A DNA stretch of 64,000 nt from Paenibacillus glycanilyticus (GTDB taxonomy: Bacteria; Bacillota; Bacilli; Paenibacillales; Paenibacillaceae). Shown in pieces: positions 17,601 through 25,291 of this stretch. Made by a program: the position numbers and the translations under genes. Numbering within the stretch: the stretch's first letter is position 1; each line of letters opens with the position of its first letter. Location of the stretch: positions 186,001 to 250,000 of the forward strand of contig NZ_BSSQ01000018.1 of NCBI RefSeq assembly GCF_030161375.1, read 5' to 3'. The notes below the pieces were generated by a model that saw only the letters and a list, made by a program, of their open reading frames with translations, searched no databases and was not told the DNA's origin.

Positions 17601-18507
17601 CGCATGGGGCAACTACATTTACCGGACAGACGGGCCAGGCAAATTTATTGACGGCAACGGCATGCAGAACGTAACCGTTCAGAACATTTGGGTTGAACAT
17701 TTCATCTGCTTGTACTGGGGCGTTAACTCCTCCTACAACACGTTCAAGAACAACCGGATCAAGAACACGTTCGCTGACGGCATCAACATGACCAACGGTT
17801 CTTCGTACAACGTCATCGACAACAACTATGCGCGCGGTACGGGCGACGACTCGTTTGCCTTGTTCAGTGCTACGGATTCCGGCGGTTCTTACAACGTGGG
17901 CAACAAATATACGAACCTGACCGCGACCAACGTACGCCGCGCCGCTGCATTTGCCGTATACGGCGGTTCGGATAACCTGTTCCAGAACTTATACGGAGCA
18001 GATACGCTGACGTATCCGGGCATTACAATCAGCAGCTACAGCTTTGGTTATAACACGCTTGGTTTCGGCGATATGGATACCGTTATTGACGGAGCTACGC
18101 TTGACCGTACGGGCGGCGACTTCTGGACCAGCGTTGGCGCTGACGACAAGATTAACGATTACCAGAACTTTGGCGCGATTTGGGTCTACGGCGGCGACCG
18201 TGCGATCAAGAATATTCTGATTAAGAACGTCGACATCAATAATCCGGTCTACTTCGGTCTCATGTTCCAATCCATGTCACCAAACAACATGGTCATGCAA
18301 AATATCCGCGTCGAGAACGTCAACATCAACAACCCGACTCGTTATGGCATTAAGCTTGTCCTCCGCGCCGAGCAAGGCCAAGGCCCGGCTTACGGCGGAG
18401 CAAGCTTCACCAACGTGAAGGTCAACAACCCGGGCATTGCCGCGGTTTACGGCGAAGCCGCAAGTCCTAACTTCACCGTTACGCGAGTATCGGGGAATAA
18501 CTGGTAG
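14620..18507 (+). CDS. Secreted alpha-1,3-glucanase (GH87, Agl-KA type)
   Basis: 1295-residue extracellular enzyme expected to cut alpha-1,3-glucan (mutan, fungal walls). Domain order: signal peptide 1-36; discoidin-type domain about 38-176; CBM6-like domain 185-308; Thr-Pro linker 311-366; second discoidin domain 368-507; two CARDB domains 510-735; catalytic beta-helix 740-1295. This is nearly the order of Bacillus circulans Agl-KA. The three catalytic Asp of that family (1067, 1090, 1091) have exact counterparts with the same spacing: Asp1053 in FADGIN and Asp1076-Asp1077 in GTGDDS. AGGAGG precedes the ATG. It is monocistronic, with leader control elements upstream and a terminator downstream. 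Confidence 0.92.
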   Translation: MFLITKKLKHNPFVMFSLALAVLLSQLTLYPSASSAAGGTNLAIGKTVTASGYADVYVAGNVADGNQATYWESTNNAFPQWIQVDLGASTSVDQVVLKIPAGWGTRTQTLAVQGSTNGSTFTDFVGSANYAFNPSVNNNSVTINFTAASTRYVRLNITANTGWQAGQISEFEIYGAAVTPPPSGTYQAESAALSGGAKVNTDHTGYSGTGFVDGYWTQGASTAFTVNVASAGSYDVALKYANAQGAARTLSIYVNGTKIRQTSLGSLANWDTWGTKTETLTLNAGNNTIAYKYDATDSGNMNLDQISVAASATPTPTPTPTPTPTPTPTPTPTPTPTPTPTPTPTPTPTPTPTPTATPTPTPTPTPPTSSNVALGKTITASSSTFTYVAANGNDGSTSTYWEGGGNPSQLTVDLGANHDITSVVVKLNPATDWSTRTQTIQVLGANQTTSTFSNLVSAQSYTFNPASGNSVTIPVTATASKVQLNITANSGAPGGQVAEFEIYGTPAPNPDLTITGMTWTPANPVETDAITLNATVKNIGNANSPASSVNFYLGSELVGTAPVAALAANATATVSVNAGAKNAGNYPVSAKVDESNTVIEQNNNNNSYSNTAGITVAAVQSSDLIVSTTWNPSNPSAGNTVAFTTNLKNQGNIASASGAHPITVTLKNASGATVQTWNGSYSGSLAAGQSVNVTMGTWTAVNGSYSVTTTVAADGSEVSTKQTNNSNAISLYSGRGANMPFTIIEAESSSNATNGTKLAPNFKPGDYAGEASGRSSVYLDATGEYVEFTLTSPANAFVLRNAVAENITGTVSIYADGVNKGKFNVSSKFSYLYATPSTLGRLGYDNAPGAGLTAYWLYEDAQLMLDQVYPAGTKIKIQKDAGDVSWIYVDLLETENVAPPQANPDPTKYVAVSSSKSIEQALNEFRQDTTKKGIYIPAGNWAISSKIYLYGRATEIIGAGPWYTKLVAPQDQSNTDVGFNISSAANGSTIRDLSAWGNYIYRTDGPGKFIDGNGMQNVTVQNIWVEHFICLYWGVNSSYNTFKNNRIKNTFADGINMTNGSSYNVIDNNYARGTGDDSFALFSATDSGGSYNVGNKYTNLTATNVRRAAAFAVYGGSDNLFQNLYGADTLTYPGITISSYSFGYNTLGFGDMDTVIDGATLDRTGGDFWTSVGADDKINDYQNFGAIWVYGGDRAIKNILIKNVDINNPVYFGLMFQSMSPNNMVMQNIRVENVNINNPTRYGIKLVLRAEQGQGPAYGGASFTNVKVNNPGIAAVYGEAASPNFTVTRVSGNNW
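15555..15717 (+). repeat. Thr-Pro linker microsatellite (ACACCT-type hexamers)
   Basis: About 27 tandem six-base units encoding Thr-Pro, with third-position variants (ACACCT, ACGCCT, ACACCA, ACTCCT), interrupted once by ACTGCAACG. It joins the CBM6-like and second discoidin domains. Long runs of identical units invite slippage, but steps of six keep the frame. Confidence 0.9.
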
Positions 18508-18517
18508 ACAGCAATGG

Positions 18518-18556
18518 GAAATGCCCTCTCGGTCAATTGACCGGGAGGGCATTTTC
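18518..18556 (+). terminator. Intrinsic terminator of the glucanase gene
   Basis: AAATGCCCTC pairs with GAGGGCATTT around an inner GGTC/GACC stem, followed by TTC. It lies ten bases after the stop. Confidence 0.85.
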
Positions 18557-18635
18557 GCATCGTTCAACGGATTCATCCGCATAAATTCTGTATACTAACA
18601 TAGTATCAACATAAACAAGGACAGGAGTTGATGAC

Positions 18636-19181
18636 ATGAATAGACTAGATATCGCCATTGAGTTTGCCGCAAGCGCGCATCAATCGCAATACCGCAAAGG
18701 GTCCCGTACGCCTTATATCTCCCATCCTTACGGCGTGGCCATGATTTTATCCTCCTACCATTGCAGCGAAAATGCGATTATAGCTGCCTTATTGCATGAT
18801 GTACTGGAAGATACCGAGGTAACCGAGCAGCAGCTTTTTGAGGCGTTTGGCCCCGAAATCACGGCAATCGTGAAAGCCTGCTCCGAACCGGACAAAACGT
18901 TAAGCTGGGAAGAGAGAAAAACCCATACGATCGCAAACCTCCCTGCCGAGCCCCTTGAAGTTCGCCTCGTAGCTTGCGCGGACAAATTACATAATCTTCG
19001 GAGCATGAAACGGGATTCCTTAACGCTTGGACCCGAGCTTTGGACTAGATTCAAGCGGGGCAAAACCAAGCAAGCCTGGTACTATACGAGTCTGGCCTCC
19101 GCATTCGAGAATGCCCACGACAACCAGCAGCATCCGCTGTTCACCGAATTCATTAACGAAGTCAATGATTTCTTTCAATAA
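18636..19181 (+). CDS. HD-domain hydrolase, MESH1/SpoT-like
   Basis: 181-residue soluble protein made of one HD domain of the SpoT/MESH1 kind. Metal and substrate motifs are visible: AIEFAASAHQSQYRKGS with TPYISHPYGVA at residues 6-38, LLHDVLEDT with the HD pair near residue 55, and VACADKLHNLRSM near residue 112. Single-domain members hydrolyse the alarmone (p)ppGpp to GDP/GTP; nucleotide-cleaning roles are also possible. There is no synthetase, TGS or ACT domain. SD GGACAGGAG lies upstream of the ATG. It converges on the EamA gene through a shared terminator. Confidence 0.8.
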   Translation: MNRLDIAIEFAASAHQSQYRKGSRTPYISHPYGVAMILSSYHCSENAIIAALLHDVLEDTEVTEQQLFEAFGPEITAIVKACSEPDKTLSWEERKTHTIANLPAEPLEVRLVACADKLHNLRSMKRDSLTLGPELWTRFKRGKTKQAWYYTSLASAFENAHDNQQHPLFTEFINEVNDFFQ

Positions 19182-19214
19182 AAAAAGAGTGCGCCGCTTC
19201 ACGCACTCTTTTTC
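19181..19214. terminator. Bidirectional terminator between HD-domain and EamA genes
   Basis: AAAAAAGAGTGCG and CGCACTCTTTTTC arms flank a seven-base loop; A/T runs on both sides suit both directions. The hairpin overlaps the last codons of the minus-strand EamA gene. Confidence 0.85.
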
Positions 19215-20128
19215 TTTTTCCCGCTGGAAATGACGACTCTCCGTTTCACCGGGGGAAGCTGCGGCACGATCATGCCAACCAGCATAAACAAACAACCGAT
19301 CCCGGCACGAACGCCAAGCACTTCGTCCAGCAGCAGATAACCGCCGATCGCGGCAAACACCGTCTCCAGGCTTAGAATAATGGCCGCTTGGGTCGGATGG
19401 GCGTTTTTCTGCCCCACAATCTGTAGCGTATACGCGATGCCTACCGAACAAATCCCGCCGTACAACAGCGGAATAATAGCGTCGGATAAGCCCGACAACT
19501 CAACCTTCTCGGTAGCAAAAGCAACGATAAAGCTTAACGCCGAGCAGGTCACGATCTGCACGAGCGACAACTTCAGCCCATCCGTCTTGCGGGAGAAACG
19601 ATCGATCAGCAGAATGTGCACCGACCAGAAAAAGGCGCCCACGAGCTCGTATAAGTCCCCTTTTCCTAGCGTCAGATCATCCGTCATGCATAATAAATAA
19701 AGTCCGATAACGGCCAGCACGGCCCCAATTGCGCTATTCACGCCTAGCCGCTGCTTCAGAAACAAGCCGAAGAACGGCACGATCACGATATATAATCCCG
19801 TAACAAAAGCGGCTTTGCCGGCGGTCGTATACATCAGCCCGACTTGTTGCAGAGATGCGCCGATAAATAACACAAGTCCCGTACACAGCCCGTAACGCGA
19901 AGCGCTTCTGTAAGAAGTACGAACCTGTTCCTTGGTTTGGCCTGAACGCCGGTCCATAATCCAGATCAGCGGCAGCAAGGAAACCGCGCCAAGAATAAAT
20001 CTAACGGCATTAAAAGTAAACGGCCCCGTATGCTCCATCCCCTGCCGCTGCGCGACAAAGGCGAATCCCCAAATAAAAGCGGCCAGTAATAGTAGTAAGC
20101 TTGATTTCAATTGCGCTTGTTGTCTCAT
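19199..20128 (-). CDS. EamA/DMT-family membrane transporter
   Basis: 309-residue inner-membrane protein of the drug/metabolite transporter superfamily, with ten hydrophobic segments arranged as two EamA repeats. Repeat one starts LLLAAFIWGFAFVAQRQGMEHTGPF, a common opening, and repeat two centres on GDLYELVGAFFWSVHILLIDRF. The last residues are a Lys-rich cytoplasmic tail (SGKKKK). Substrates in the family vary (amino acids, nucleosides, drugs) and cannot be chosen here. The ATG is preceded by GAGAG. The gene stands alone on the minus strand. Confidence 0.85.
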   Translation of the reverse strand: MRQQAQLKSSLLLLLAAFIWGFAFVAQRQGMEHTGPFTFNAVRFILGAVSLLPLIWIMDRRSGQTKEQVRTSYRSASRYGLCTGLVLFIGASLQQVGLMYTTAGKAAFVTGLYIVIVPFFGLFLKQRLGVNSAIGAVLAVIGLYLLCMTDDLTLGKGDLYELVGAFFWSVHILLIDRFSRKTDGLKLSLVQIVTCSALSFIVAFATEKVELSGLSDAIIPLLYGGICSVGIAYTLQIVGQKNAHPTQAAIILSLETVFAAIGGYLLLDEVLGVRAGIGCLFMLVGMIVPQLPPVKRRVVISSGKKKKSA

Positions 20129-20184
20129 GATTGGTCTCTCCCAGCTGTATTCTCGCTACATCATCTAATCACAAGACTTCCTAA

Positions 20185-20205
20185 AAGTAAATCTCGGATT
20201 TACTC
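20185..20205 (-). terminator. Weak terminator-like hairpin at the end of the 393-residue protein gene
   Basis: AGTAAATC pairs with GATTTACT across a three-base loop and overlaps the stop codon; a short TTTT follows on the minus strand. Confidence 0.4.
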
Positions 20206-21381
20206 ATAAAATCCATGCTCTTTTTTTAGCGCTTTCGCTTCCTCAAATGGGATGTCTATAAATAATTTCGTACCATGGACAACCCCGTTCTGGGGAGCCG
20301 TGTTGGGCCTCACTGCAAAATGCCAGTCATAAACGCCGCCTCTTACCGGCTTGCACAAGTATTTCATCATGATCCGGCTCTGGCCGTTCCTCTCCATTAG
20401 CTGACTCATCTCAACTGGAGTAGCGGCTTCTCTGAGAAGCGTAACTCCTCCCGGAAGCATCGCCTCGTCGAAGCGAAGTATTTTTCCCGGAAAATGATGT
20501 TCCGGCTGGTCCGGGTAATGCAATTGAATATCCTCCAGCTGACCGATTAGCCTCGTGCCATCCTGCATAATAACGGTTGCCTCCATGCTGCCCAAGCAAT
20601 CATCGCTTATAGCGCTTCCCCACATGGTAATGGTCAAACCCGCCGCAGCTTGCCCCGTGTTTACATAGTAGAAGTATACCGATGCTTCCGACTTCGTAGT
20701 GCAGTCCACATACGGCTGATAGGAGCTTAGCTCCAATTGAGTCAGACTACTGCTCTCTTCAAATAGCTCATCCGCGGGATTATTATCCTTAAAGTGCAAG
20801 ACGATATCCCCTTCTAACCAGCCGTCACTCTGCTTGTATCTGAAGCCCGTACAGGACCGGTCTGTGTTCCAGCCGTACAGCGCGGACAATTCCCAGAGCG
20901 TATCTTCCGCAAATACGGGCTCCCCTTGCCAGATTCCGGTTATCTCTTCTTTTGTAGTGCCTTCCCGTAGAGAAGCCCATTTCGACGGTACCCCTTGTCT
21001 CTTGCGCTTCTGATTAGAATATTCGTTATACATATCGATATCGTTCACAAAGAGGTCTACGGCTTTTCCTTGGTCGAATAGCCTCATCAATAATAGATCG
21101 CTGTCAAACACGGCATTGCTAACGGCGCAAGTACGGAGTTTTTCAGCCAACGAGCCTGCCATGGCATCCAGCATCTCCTGATCGCCTTCATCGCTGAACT
21201 GATCATAAATGGCGACCCACGGGCTAGTCCCGTCCCAAGAAATGACAATACTCCGATCTCCCGGCTCTTCTACTCTCTCAAACAAGCTTCTTCCCATCAA
21301 CTCCGTGATAGCTTGGCATATTTGCTGATGGGTATACGTCTCAACTGCTTTTAATTGGATGTTTGTGAAGGAGGATCCCAC
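20200..21381 (-). CDS. Unrecognised 393-residue protein
   Basis: I do not recognise a family. The product is acidic and soluble, with no signal peptide or membrane helix. The first half contains VETYTHQQICQAITELMG and ISWDGTSPWVAIYDQFSDEGD, reminiscent of strands and helices in small alpha/beta modules; the second half is rich in beta-type segments (LTITMWGSAISDD, ATVIMQDGTRLIGQLEDIQLHYPD). The pattern suggests two domains, perhaps a ligand-binding or immunity-type protein. The ATG may follow a GAGGGGCG site. It sits downstream of the sspH terminator with its own promoter region at 21385-21460, which is AT-rich. Confidence 0.6.
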   Translation of the reverse strand: MGSSFTNIQLKAVETYTHQQICQAITELMGRSLFERVEEPGDRSIVISWDGTSPWVAIYDQFSDEGDQEMLDAMAGSLAEKLRTCAVSNAVFDSDLLLMRLFDQGKAVDLFVNDIDMYNEYSNQKRKRQGVPSKWASLREGTTKEEITGIWQGEPVFAEDTLWELSALYGWNTDRSCTGFRYKQSDGWLEGDIVLHFKDNNPADELFEESSSLTQLELSSYQPYVDCTTKSEASVYFYYVNTGQAAAGLTITMWGSAISDDCLGSMEATVIMQDGTRLIGQLEDIQLHYPDQPEHHFPGKILRFDEAMLPGGVTLLREAATPVEMSQLMERNGQSRIMMKYLCKPVRGGVYDWHFAVRPNTAPQNGVVHGTKLFIDIPFEEAKALKKEHGFYE

Positions 21382-21462
21382 TCTCTTCGCCCCTCGTCTA
21401 TAATAGTAAAATATTACCTTTTATAGTAATCGATCAAATACTCTCTTTCAATCTATTGGCTC

Positions 21463-21502
21463 AAAAAAAACAAGGCATAGCGGTCATCCGCCATGCCTTG
21501 TT
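21463..21502 (-). terminator. Intrinsic terminator of sspH
   Basis: ACAAGGCATaGCGG and CCGCcATGCCTTGT arms pair with one mismatch; eight T residues follow on the minus strand. Confidence 0.9.
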
Positions 21503-21514
21503 CTTCATATGCTA

Positions 21515-21757
21515 CTATTCTGCTCCGATATCCGATACCCGGCAGGCGACCTGATCTACTTCCATCCCCATCATGGACGAAAGTTCCTGCAAGCTGCGAA
21601 CAGCTACGTCCATTTCGTTATCGGGTTCGTCAAGCGAATAGATGCGGGCCGTTTCAGTCGCCTCATCCACGTGTTGAATATACACCCGGGCACCGTTTAA
21701 TCGGACATCCTCCATAATAGGGGAGGCTGCAATTTCTTTAGCCCGATTCAAATCCAT
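21515..21757 (-). CDS. sspH: H-type small acid-soluble spore protein
   Basis: 80-residue minor SASP packed in the spore core. It opens MDLNRAKEIAASPIMEDV and has the family core IQHVDEATETARIYSLDEP. The usual family length is about 60 residues; this copy has a longer tail after the core (VAVRSLQELSSMMGMEVDQVACRV). The ATG at 21757 lies 7 bases after AGGAGG; an ATG at 21763 is too close to it. A sigma-G-like promoter is visible upstream, so expression should be confined to the forespore. It lies downstream of purA on the same strand but has its own promoter and terminator. Confidence 0.85.
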   Translation of the reverse strand: MDLNRAKEIAASPIMEDVRLNGARVYIQHVDEATETARIYSLDEPDNEMDVAVRSLQELSSMMGMEVDQVACRVSDIGAE

Positions 21758-21785
21758 GCACATTCCTCCTCTGCTTCAAACTCAT

Positions 21786-21818
21786 TAAAGTATGAGCGGA
21801 GAAGGATTGGAATATGCA
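21786..21818 (-). promoter_or_regulatory. Sigma-G/sigma-F-type promoter of sspH
   Basis: On the minus strand TGCATA (plus 21813-21818) is followed after 18 bases by CATACTTTA (plus 21786-21794), close to forespore consensus boxes. The -10 box ends about 29 bases before the sspH start. Confidence 0.6.
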
Positions 21819-21836
21819 TCCAGACTACTCAGCCGA

Positions 21837-23114
21837 TTATCGGTTAATCACCTGATCGCGTCTTGGGCCAACGGATACCGTCTTAATCGGTACGCCAATC
21901 TCCGATTCCATCCATTCGATGTATTGTCTAGCCGCATCAGGCAGTTCATCGTAATCGGTAACATCCGAGATCTCGCACTTCCAGCCCGGCAAAGTCTTAA
22001 AGACAGGCGTTGCGCCTTCCAGCTTGGACGTTATAGGGAACTCTTCCATGACTCCGCCTGTTGTTTCGTAGCCGACGCATACCTTAATCTCATCCAAGTA
22101 GCCTAAGACATCGAGGTTCGTTAACACAACGGATGTCGCCCCTTGCATCCGGCAGCCATAACGCGTAGCCACGGCGTCGAACCAACCGACACGTCTAGGT
22201 CTTCCGGTTGTTACGCCATATTCTCCTGCATCTCCGCCGCGTTTTCTTAGTTCCTCTGCCTGCTCTCCATATAGCTCCGATACAAATGGACCAGCACCTA
22301 CACAGCTGGAATAAGCTTTTGTCACCGCTATGATTTCCTCAATGGCATAAGGCGGCAGCCCAGCGCCTACCGTCGCATAACCCGCAAGCGTTGAGGAAGA
22401 AGTCGTAAACGGATAAACTCCATGATCCGGATCGCGAAGCGCCCCCAATTGTCCCTCCAGCAAAATGTTCTCGCCGCGCCGATAAGCCTTATGAAGCAAT
22501 GAGGTGGTATCTCCTATATAGGGAGCAAGACGCTTAGCTTGCTCTTGCAGCTCCGGCATCCAAGCTTCCGCCTGAATCGGCGGCTGGCCGTAGAAATGCT
22601 GAAGCAGCACGTTTTTGCTTTGAAGCACATGTTCCAGCCGATTTTTTAACCGGAGAGGATCCAGCAAATCTGCAGCCTGAATGCCTACCTTCAAATATTT
22701 ATCCGCGTAAAAAGGAGCAATCCCACGTTTCGTTGAGCCAAAGCTGTTGCTTCCCAGCCTTTGCTCTTCCAGCTCATCAAGCAGCCGGTGTATTGGAAGG
22801 ACAATCTGCGCCCGATCGGAAATCATTAACTTGGGGGCCGGAACTCCTCTTGCCGACAACTCCTCCAATTCACTCAGCAACACCCCAATGTCTAGCGCCG
22901 TCCCCGGCCCAATGATATTCGTCACGTCCGGGTAAAATACGCCGGAAGGAAGCATGTGCAGCGCGAATTTGCCAAAATCATTGATAATCGTATGGCCCGC
23001 ATTGCTCCCTCCCTGGTAACGAACGACATACGATGACTTTACTGCCAATACATCGGTCACTTTCCCTTTTCCTTCATCGCCCCAATTGGCGCCTACGATT
23101 GCCGTTACTGTCAT
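21837..23114 (-). CDS. purA: Adenylosuccinate synthetase
   Basis: GTP-dependent enzyme that joins IMP and aspartate, the first step from IMP to AMP. The 425-residue protein opens with GANWGDEGKGKVTD, the GTP loop, and includes YQGGSNAGHTI, GPGTALD, STKRGIAPFYADK, TTGRPRRVGWFDAV and KTVSVGPRRDQ, all expected for PurA. The sequence is clearly unlike the standard Bacillus PurA opening (GTQWGDEGKGKITD), so it may be a second copy. The ATG at 23114 lies 8 bases after GGAGG. It is divergent from a LysR-type regulator 110 bases away and is followed by sspH with its own promoter. Confidence 0.9.
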   Translation of the reverse strand: MTVTAIVGANWGDEGKGKVTDVLAVKSSYVVRYQGGSNAGHTIINDFGKFALHMLPSGVFYPDVTNIIGPGTALDIGVLLSELEELSARGVPAPKLMISDRAQIVLPIHRLLDELEEQRLGSNSFGSTKRGIAPFYADKYLKVGIQAADLLDPLRLKNRLEHVLQSKNVLLQHFYGQPPIQAEAWMPELQEQAKRLAPYIGDTTSLLHKAYRRGENILLEGQLGALRDPDHGVYPFTTSSSTLAGYATVGAGLPPYAIEEIIAVTKAYSSCVGAGPFVSELYGEQAEELRKRGGDAGEYGVTTGRPRRVGWFDAVATRYGCRMQGATSVVLTNLDVLGYLDEIKVCVGYETTGGVMEEFPITSKLEGATPVFKTLPGWKCEISDVTDYDELPDAARQYIEWMESEIGVPIKTVSVGPRRDQVINR

Positions 23115-23224
23115 AAACATAACCTCCGCTCTATCGTTTGTCTTACAAACCTAATGATAAAACAACGGAAGTGTATTAGAATAATTCATATTACTAATAT
23201 CCGATATAAATGTGAGGAATACCT

Positions 23225-24106
23225 ATGGAAGTGAATCTGGAGTGGTACCGCGTCTTTTATTGGATTGCGAGGACCGGCAGTTTATCGAAAGCCGCCGAGC
23301 AATTGCATATTACGCAACCTGCCGTCAGCCACACGGTCAAACAGCTTGAAAGCACGCTTGGCGGACAACTCTTCTTCCGAACGCCTAGGGGAGTTACCTT
23401 AACCAAGGAAGGATCCGTGCTGCTGGCCTATATCGAGCAGGCTTTCCAATCCGTGCAGATCGGAGAGAAAGCGATTGCCGAGATGAATAACCTGAACACC
23501 GGAGAGATAGCGATTGGCGCAAGCGATACGTTATGCAAACATTTTTTGCTGCCTTATCTCGAGCAATTCCATGAGCAGTACCCCGGCGTCCGCGTCCGCG
23601 TTACGAACCGTACCACCCCCGAAACCATTGCATTGCTTAAAGAAGGCGCAATCGACTTCGGCATCGTCAGCTTGCCCGTATCCGACAAACAAATTGCCAT
23701 TCGCGAAAGCTCGCCTCTGCAAGATTGTTTTGTAGGAGGAAAAAGCTATCGGGCAATAGCGGAAGGTCCTCCGCTTTCGTTGGAACAGCTAAGTCAATTT
23801 CCGCTTCTATTGCTCGAACAAGGAAGCCTTACGAGAAGTTATTTGGATGATTATGCGGCATCGCAAGGCATAACCTTCGCCCCGGAGTTCGAGCTTGGCA
23901 GCGTGGACCTGCTCGTCCAATTTGCCAGGAGCGGCTTTGGCCTCGCCTTTGTTATCCGCGATTATGTCGAAGAAGAGTTAGCTAGAGGCGACTTGGTTGA
24001 AATCCCTCTGACAGAGCCGTTCCCTCAGCGTAAGATCGGAATCGCAACGTTGCGGGGAATTCCGCAGTCTGCGGCGACCCGCTCCTTCCTTGCCCTTTTG
24101 CCGTGA
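23225..24106 (+). CDS. LysR-family transcriptional regulator
   Basis: 293-residue regulator. Residues 1-60 are the LysR helix-turn-helix (GSLSKAAEQLHITQPAVSHTVKQLE) and residues 90-290 the co-inducer-binding domain (GEIAIGASDTLCKHFLLPYL). It is divergent from the purA-type gene across about 110 bases, the classic arrangement for a LysR protein controlling its neighbour. In that gap, AT-rich pieces such as ATATTACTAATAT and ATCCGATAT could hold a T-N11-A site. The ATG follows GAGGAAT. A purine-related effector would fit the neighbour, but this is inference only. Confidence 0.85.
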   Translation: MEVNLEWYRVFYWIARTGSLSKAAEQLHITQPAVSHTVKQLESTLGGQLFFRTPRGVTLTKEGSVLLAYIEQAFQSVQIGEKAIAEMNNLNTGEIAIGASDTLCKHFLLPYLEQFHEQYPGVRVRVTNRTTPETIALLKEGAIDFGIVSLPVSDKQIAIRESSPLQDCFVGGKSYRAIAEGPPLSLEQLSQFPLLLLEQGSLTRSYLDDYAASQGITFAPEFELGSVDLLVQFARSGFGLAFVIRDYVEEELARGDLVEIPLTEPFPQRKIGIATLRGIPQSAATRSFLALLP

Positions 24107-24130
24107 TCTGCTTCGCCGATAAAAGAACTA

Positions 24131-24163
24131 AAAGGCCGGAACCCTCCCGCAGGAGTCCCGGCC
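24131..24163. terminator. Terminator between LysR and the small membrane protein gene
   Basis: GGCCGG (24134-24139) and CCGGCC (24158-24163) enclose CTCCcgcaGGAG. On the minus strand it runs into TTTTAGTTCTTTT, so it mainly ends the minus-strand gene finishing at 24226. Confidence 0.75.
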
Positions 24164-24225
24164 TATCCTATCCACAGATGCTCAGCTAATTCTGCTTGCC
24201 CAGGACTGCTGCATCCGAAAATTTT

Positions 24226-24513
24226 TTATAGTTTTCCTTTCAAGTCCATCAGATACTTCAAAAGCACAGCGAGCGCGCCCAAGTAATAACCGACCAGAAC
24301 AACCCAGCCCGTTACGTCCATCATGGAAAGTCCGGCAAGAAGCAGCAGCGGAAGCACATAGTAGAGCAAGTCTTTCAAGTATCCTAATACAAAGTCTGTC
24401 GAGAACTTTCCTCCTGTTACCATCTTGAACAGATCTACCAATAAGTTAGCACCCATGGAACCAAGCACAACCCACATAGCAACTTCCATCCAAAGCGTTA
24501 ATGATCCTAGCAC
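24226..24513 (-). CDS. Small holin-like membrane protein
   Basis: 95-residue hydrophobic protein with about three membrane segments (residues 8-27, 43-63, 66-86) and a basic tail MDLKGKL. I do not recognise a specific family. The size, the VTGGKFST turn and the helix spacing resemble small phage-type holins and some toxin-secretion holins, but there is no endolysin gene nearby. GTG at 24513 follows GGAGGTGA at an ideal distance. It stands alone with its own terminator. Confidence 0.55.
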   Translation of the reverse strand: MLGSLTLWMEVAMWVVLGSMGANLLVDLFKMVTGGKFSTDFVLGYLKDLLYYVLPLLLLAGLSMMDVTGWVVLVGYYLGALAVLLKYLMDLKGKL

Positions 24514-24626
24514 TATTCGTCACCTCCAAAATTCGAGGAATGTGATACGCTTACATTTTATGCAGGAGGTTCCGAAGTTGTCTCCTTCAATAGCCTGTAT
24601 ACTCGCATATTATCGAAAAATGCCAT

Positions 24627-24650
24627 AAAAAAAGACCCCGCAGGGTCTAT
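24627..24650 (-). terminator. Intrinsic terminator of the flavin/heme cassette
   Basis: AGACCC and GGGTCT arms around CGCA, with seven T residues after the stem on the minus strand. Confidence 0.85.
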
Positions 24651-24673
24651 TCCAATACGCGTCAGCGCTGTAC

Positions 24674-25291
24674 TTATTCAACGTTGTCAAGCGCTGCCGG
24701 CTTAACCCTGCGATCGGGCAGCCGCATGTTGCGGGGAGTTTCCTGCTTCCCTTTCCCCTTGGTAACCGTCCAAATCCGGTACGCCGTGAGCGCGGCGATA
24801 ATGGCTCCGGTCGCCCCGTACATCCCTATAGCCCATGGATATTGAGAATCCGAACCGATGAACAGGCCGTGGAAGAGAGCCATGAAATAACCGGGGAAAG
24901 CCAGCATATGAGTCATTTTCCATAGCTTTTTGCCGAGCTTTTTCATGAGATCGCTGGATAGAATAACTAGGAAAGTCATATAGAAGGACAAGGTTCCGAT
25001 TCCGGTCAGAATAGGATGCGAATGCGCCGTGAACGGAATGAGCAGCTCCCCCGGCGAGTAACCGACATATTCGTCAAACACGAGCACCGAACCGTGAATC
25101 ATCCCGAACAAAAAGCCAAACCAGCCGGTCGATTGATGAATGGCGAGAACGATTGGCTTGGCTTTGTTTTTGACGATCCTTAAGCCCATCGTTATACCGG
25201 CCACCGTCGACAGGAACAGGAACAAATACGAGGTAATACCCGACGCGCGCGTCGTCGTCCATACGTTTAATGCCTCAACAGCCGCATTCAT
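24674..25291 (-). CDS. Ferric-reductase-like heme membrane protein
   Basis: 205-residue membrane protein with about six helices and the ferric-reductase/NOX heme core. Two helices each carry a His pair that could hold two b-type hemes: HQSTGWFGFLFGMIH (14 residues apart) and HMLAFPGYFMALFH (13 apart). It lacks the FAD and NAD(P)H domains of full reductases, so electrons must come from another protein or quinol. The start overlaps the apbE stop by 17 bases, so the two are tightly coupled. With ApbE and a small anchored protein it forms a cassette for membrane or extracellular electron transfer; that role is inferred. Confidence 0.8.
   Translation of the reverse strand: MNAAVEALNVWTTTRASGITSYLFLFLSTVAGITMGLRIVKNKAKPIVLAIHQSTGWFGFLFGMIHGSVLVFDEYVGYSPGELLIPFTAHSHPILTGIGTLSFYMTFLVILSSDLMKKLGKKLWKMTHMLAFPGYFMALFHGLFIGSDSQYPWAIGMYGATGAIIAALTAYRIWTVTKGKGKQETPRNMRLPDRRVKPAALDNVE

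Noticed and set aside
24226..24513. Prophage lysis module around the holin-like protein
   Set aside because: No endolysin, portal, capsid or integrase gene is nearby.
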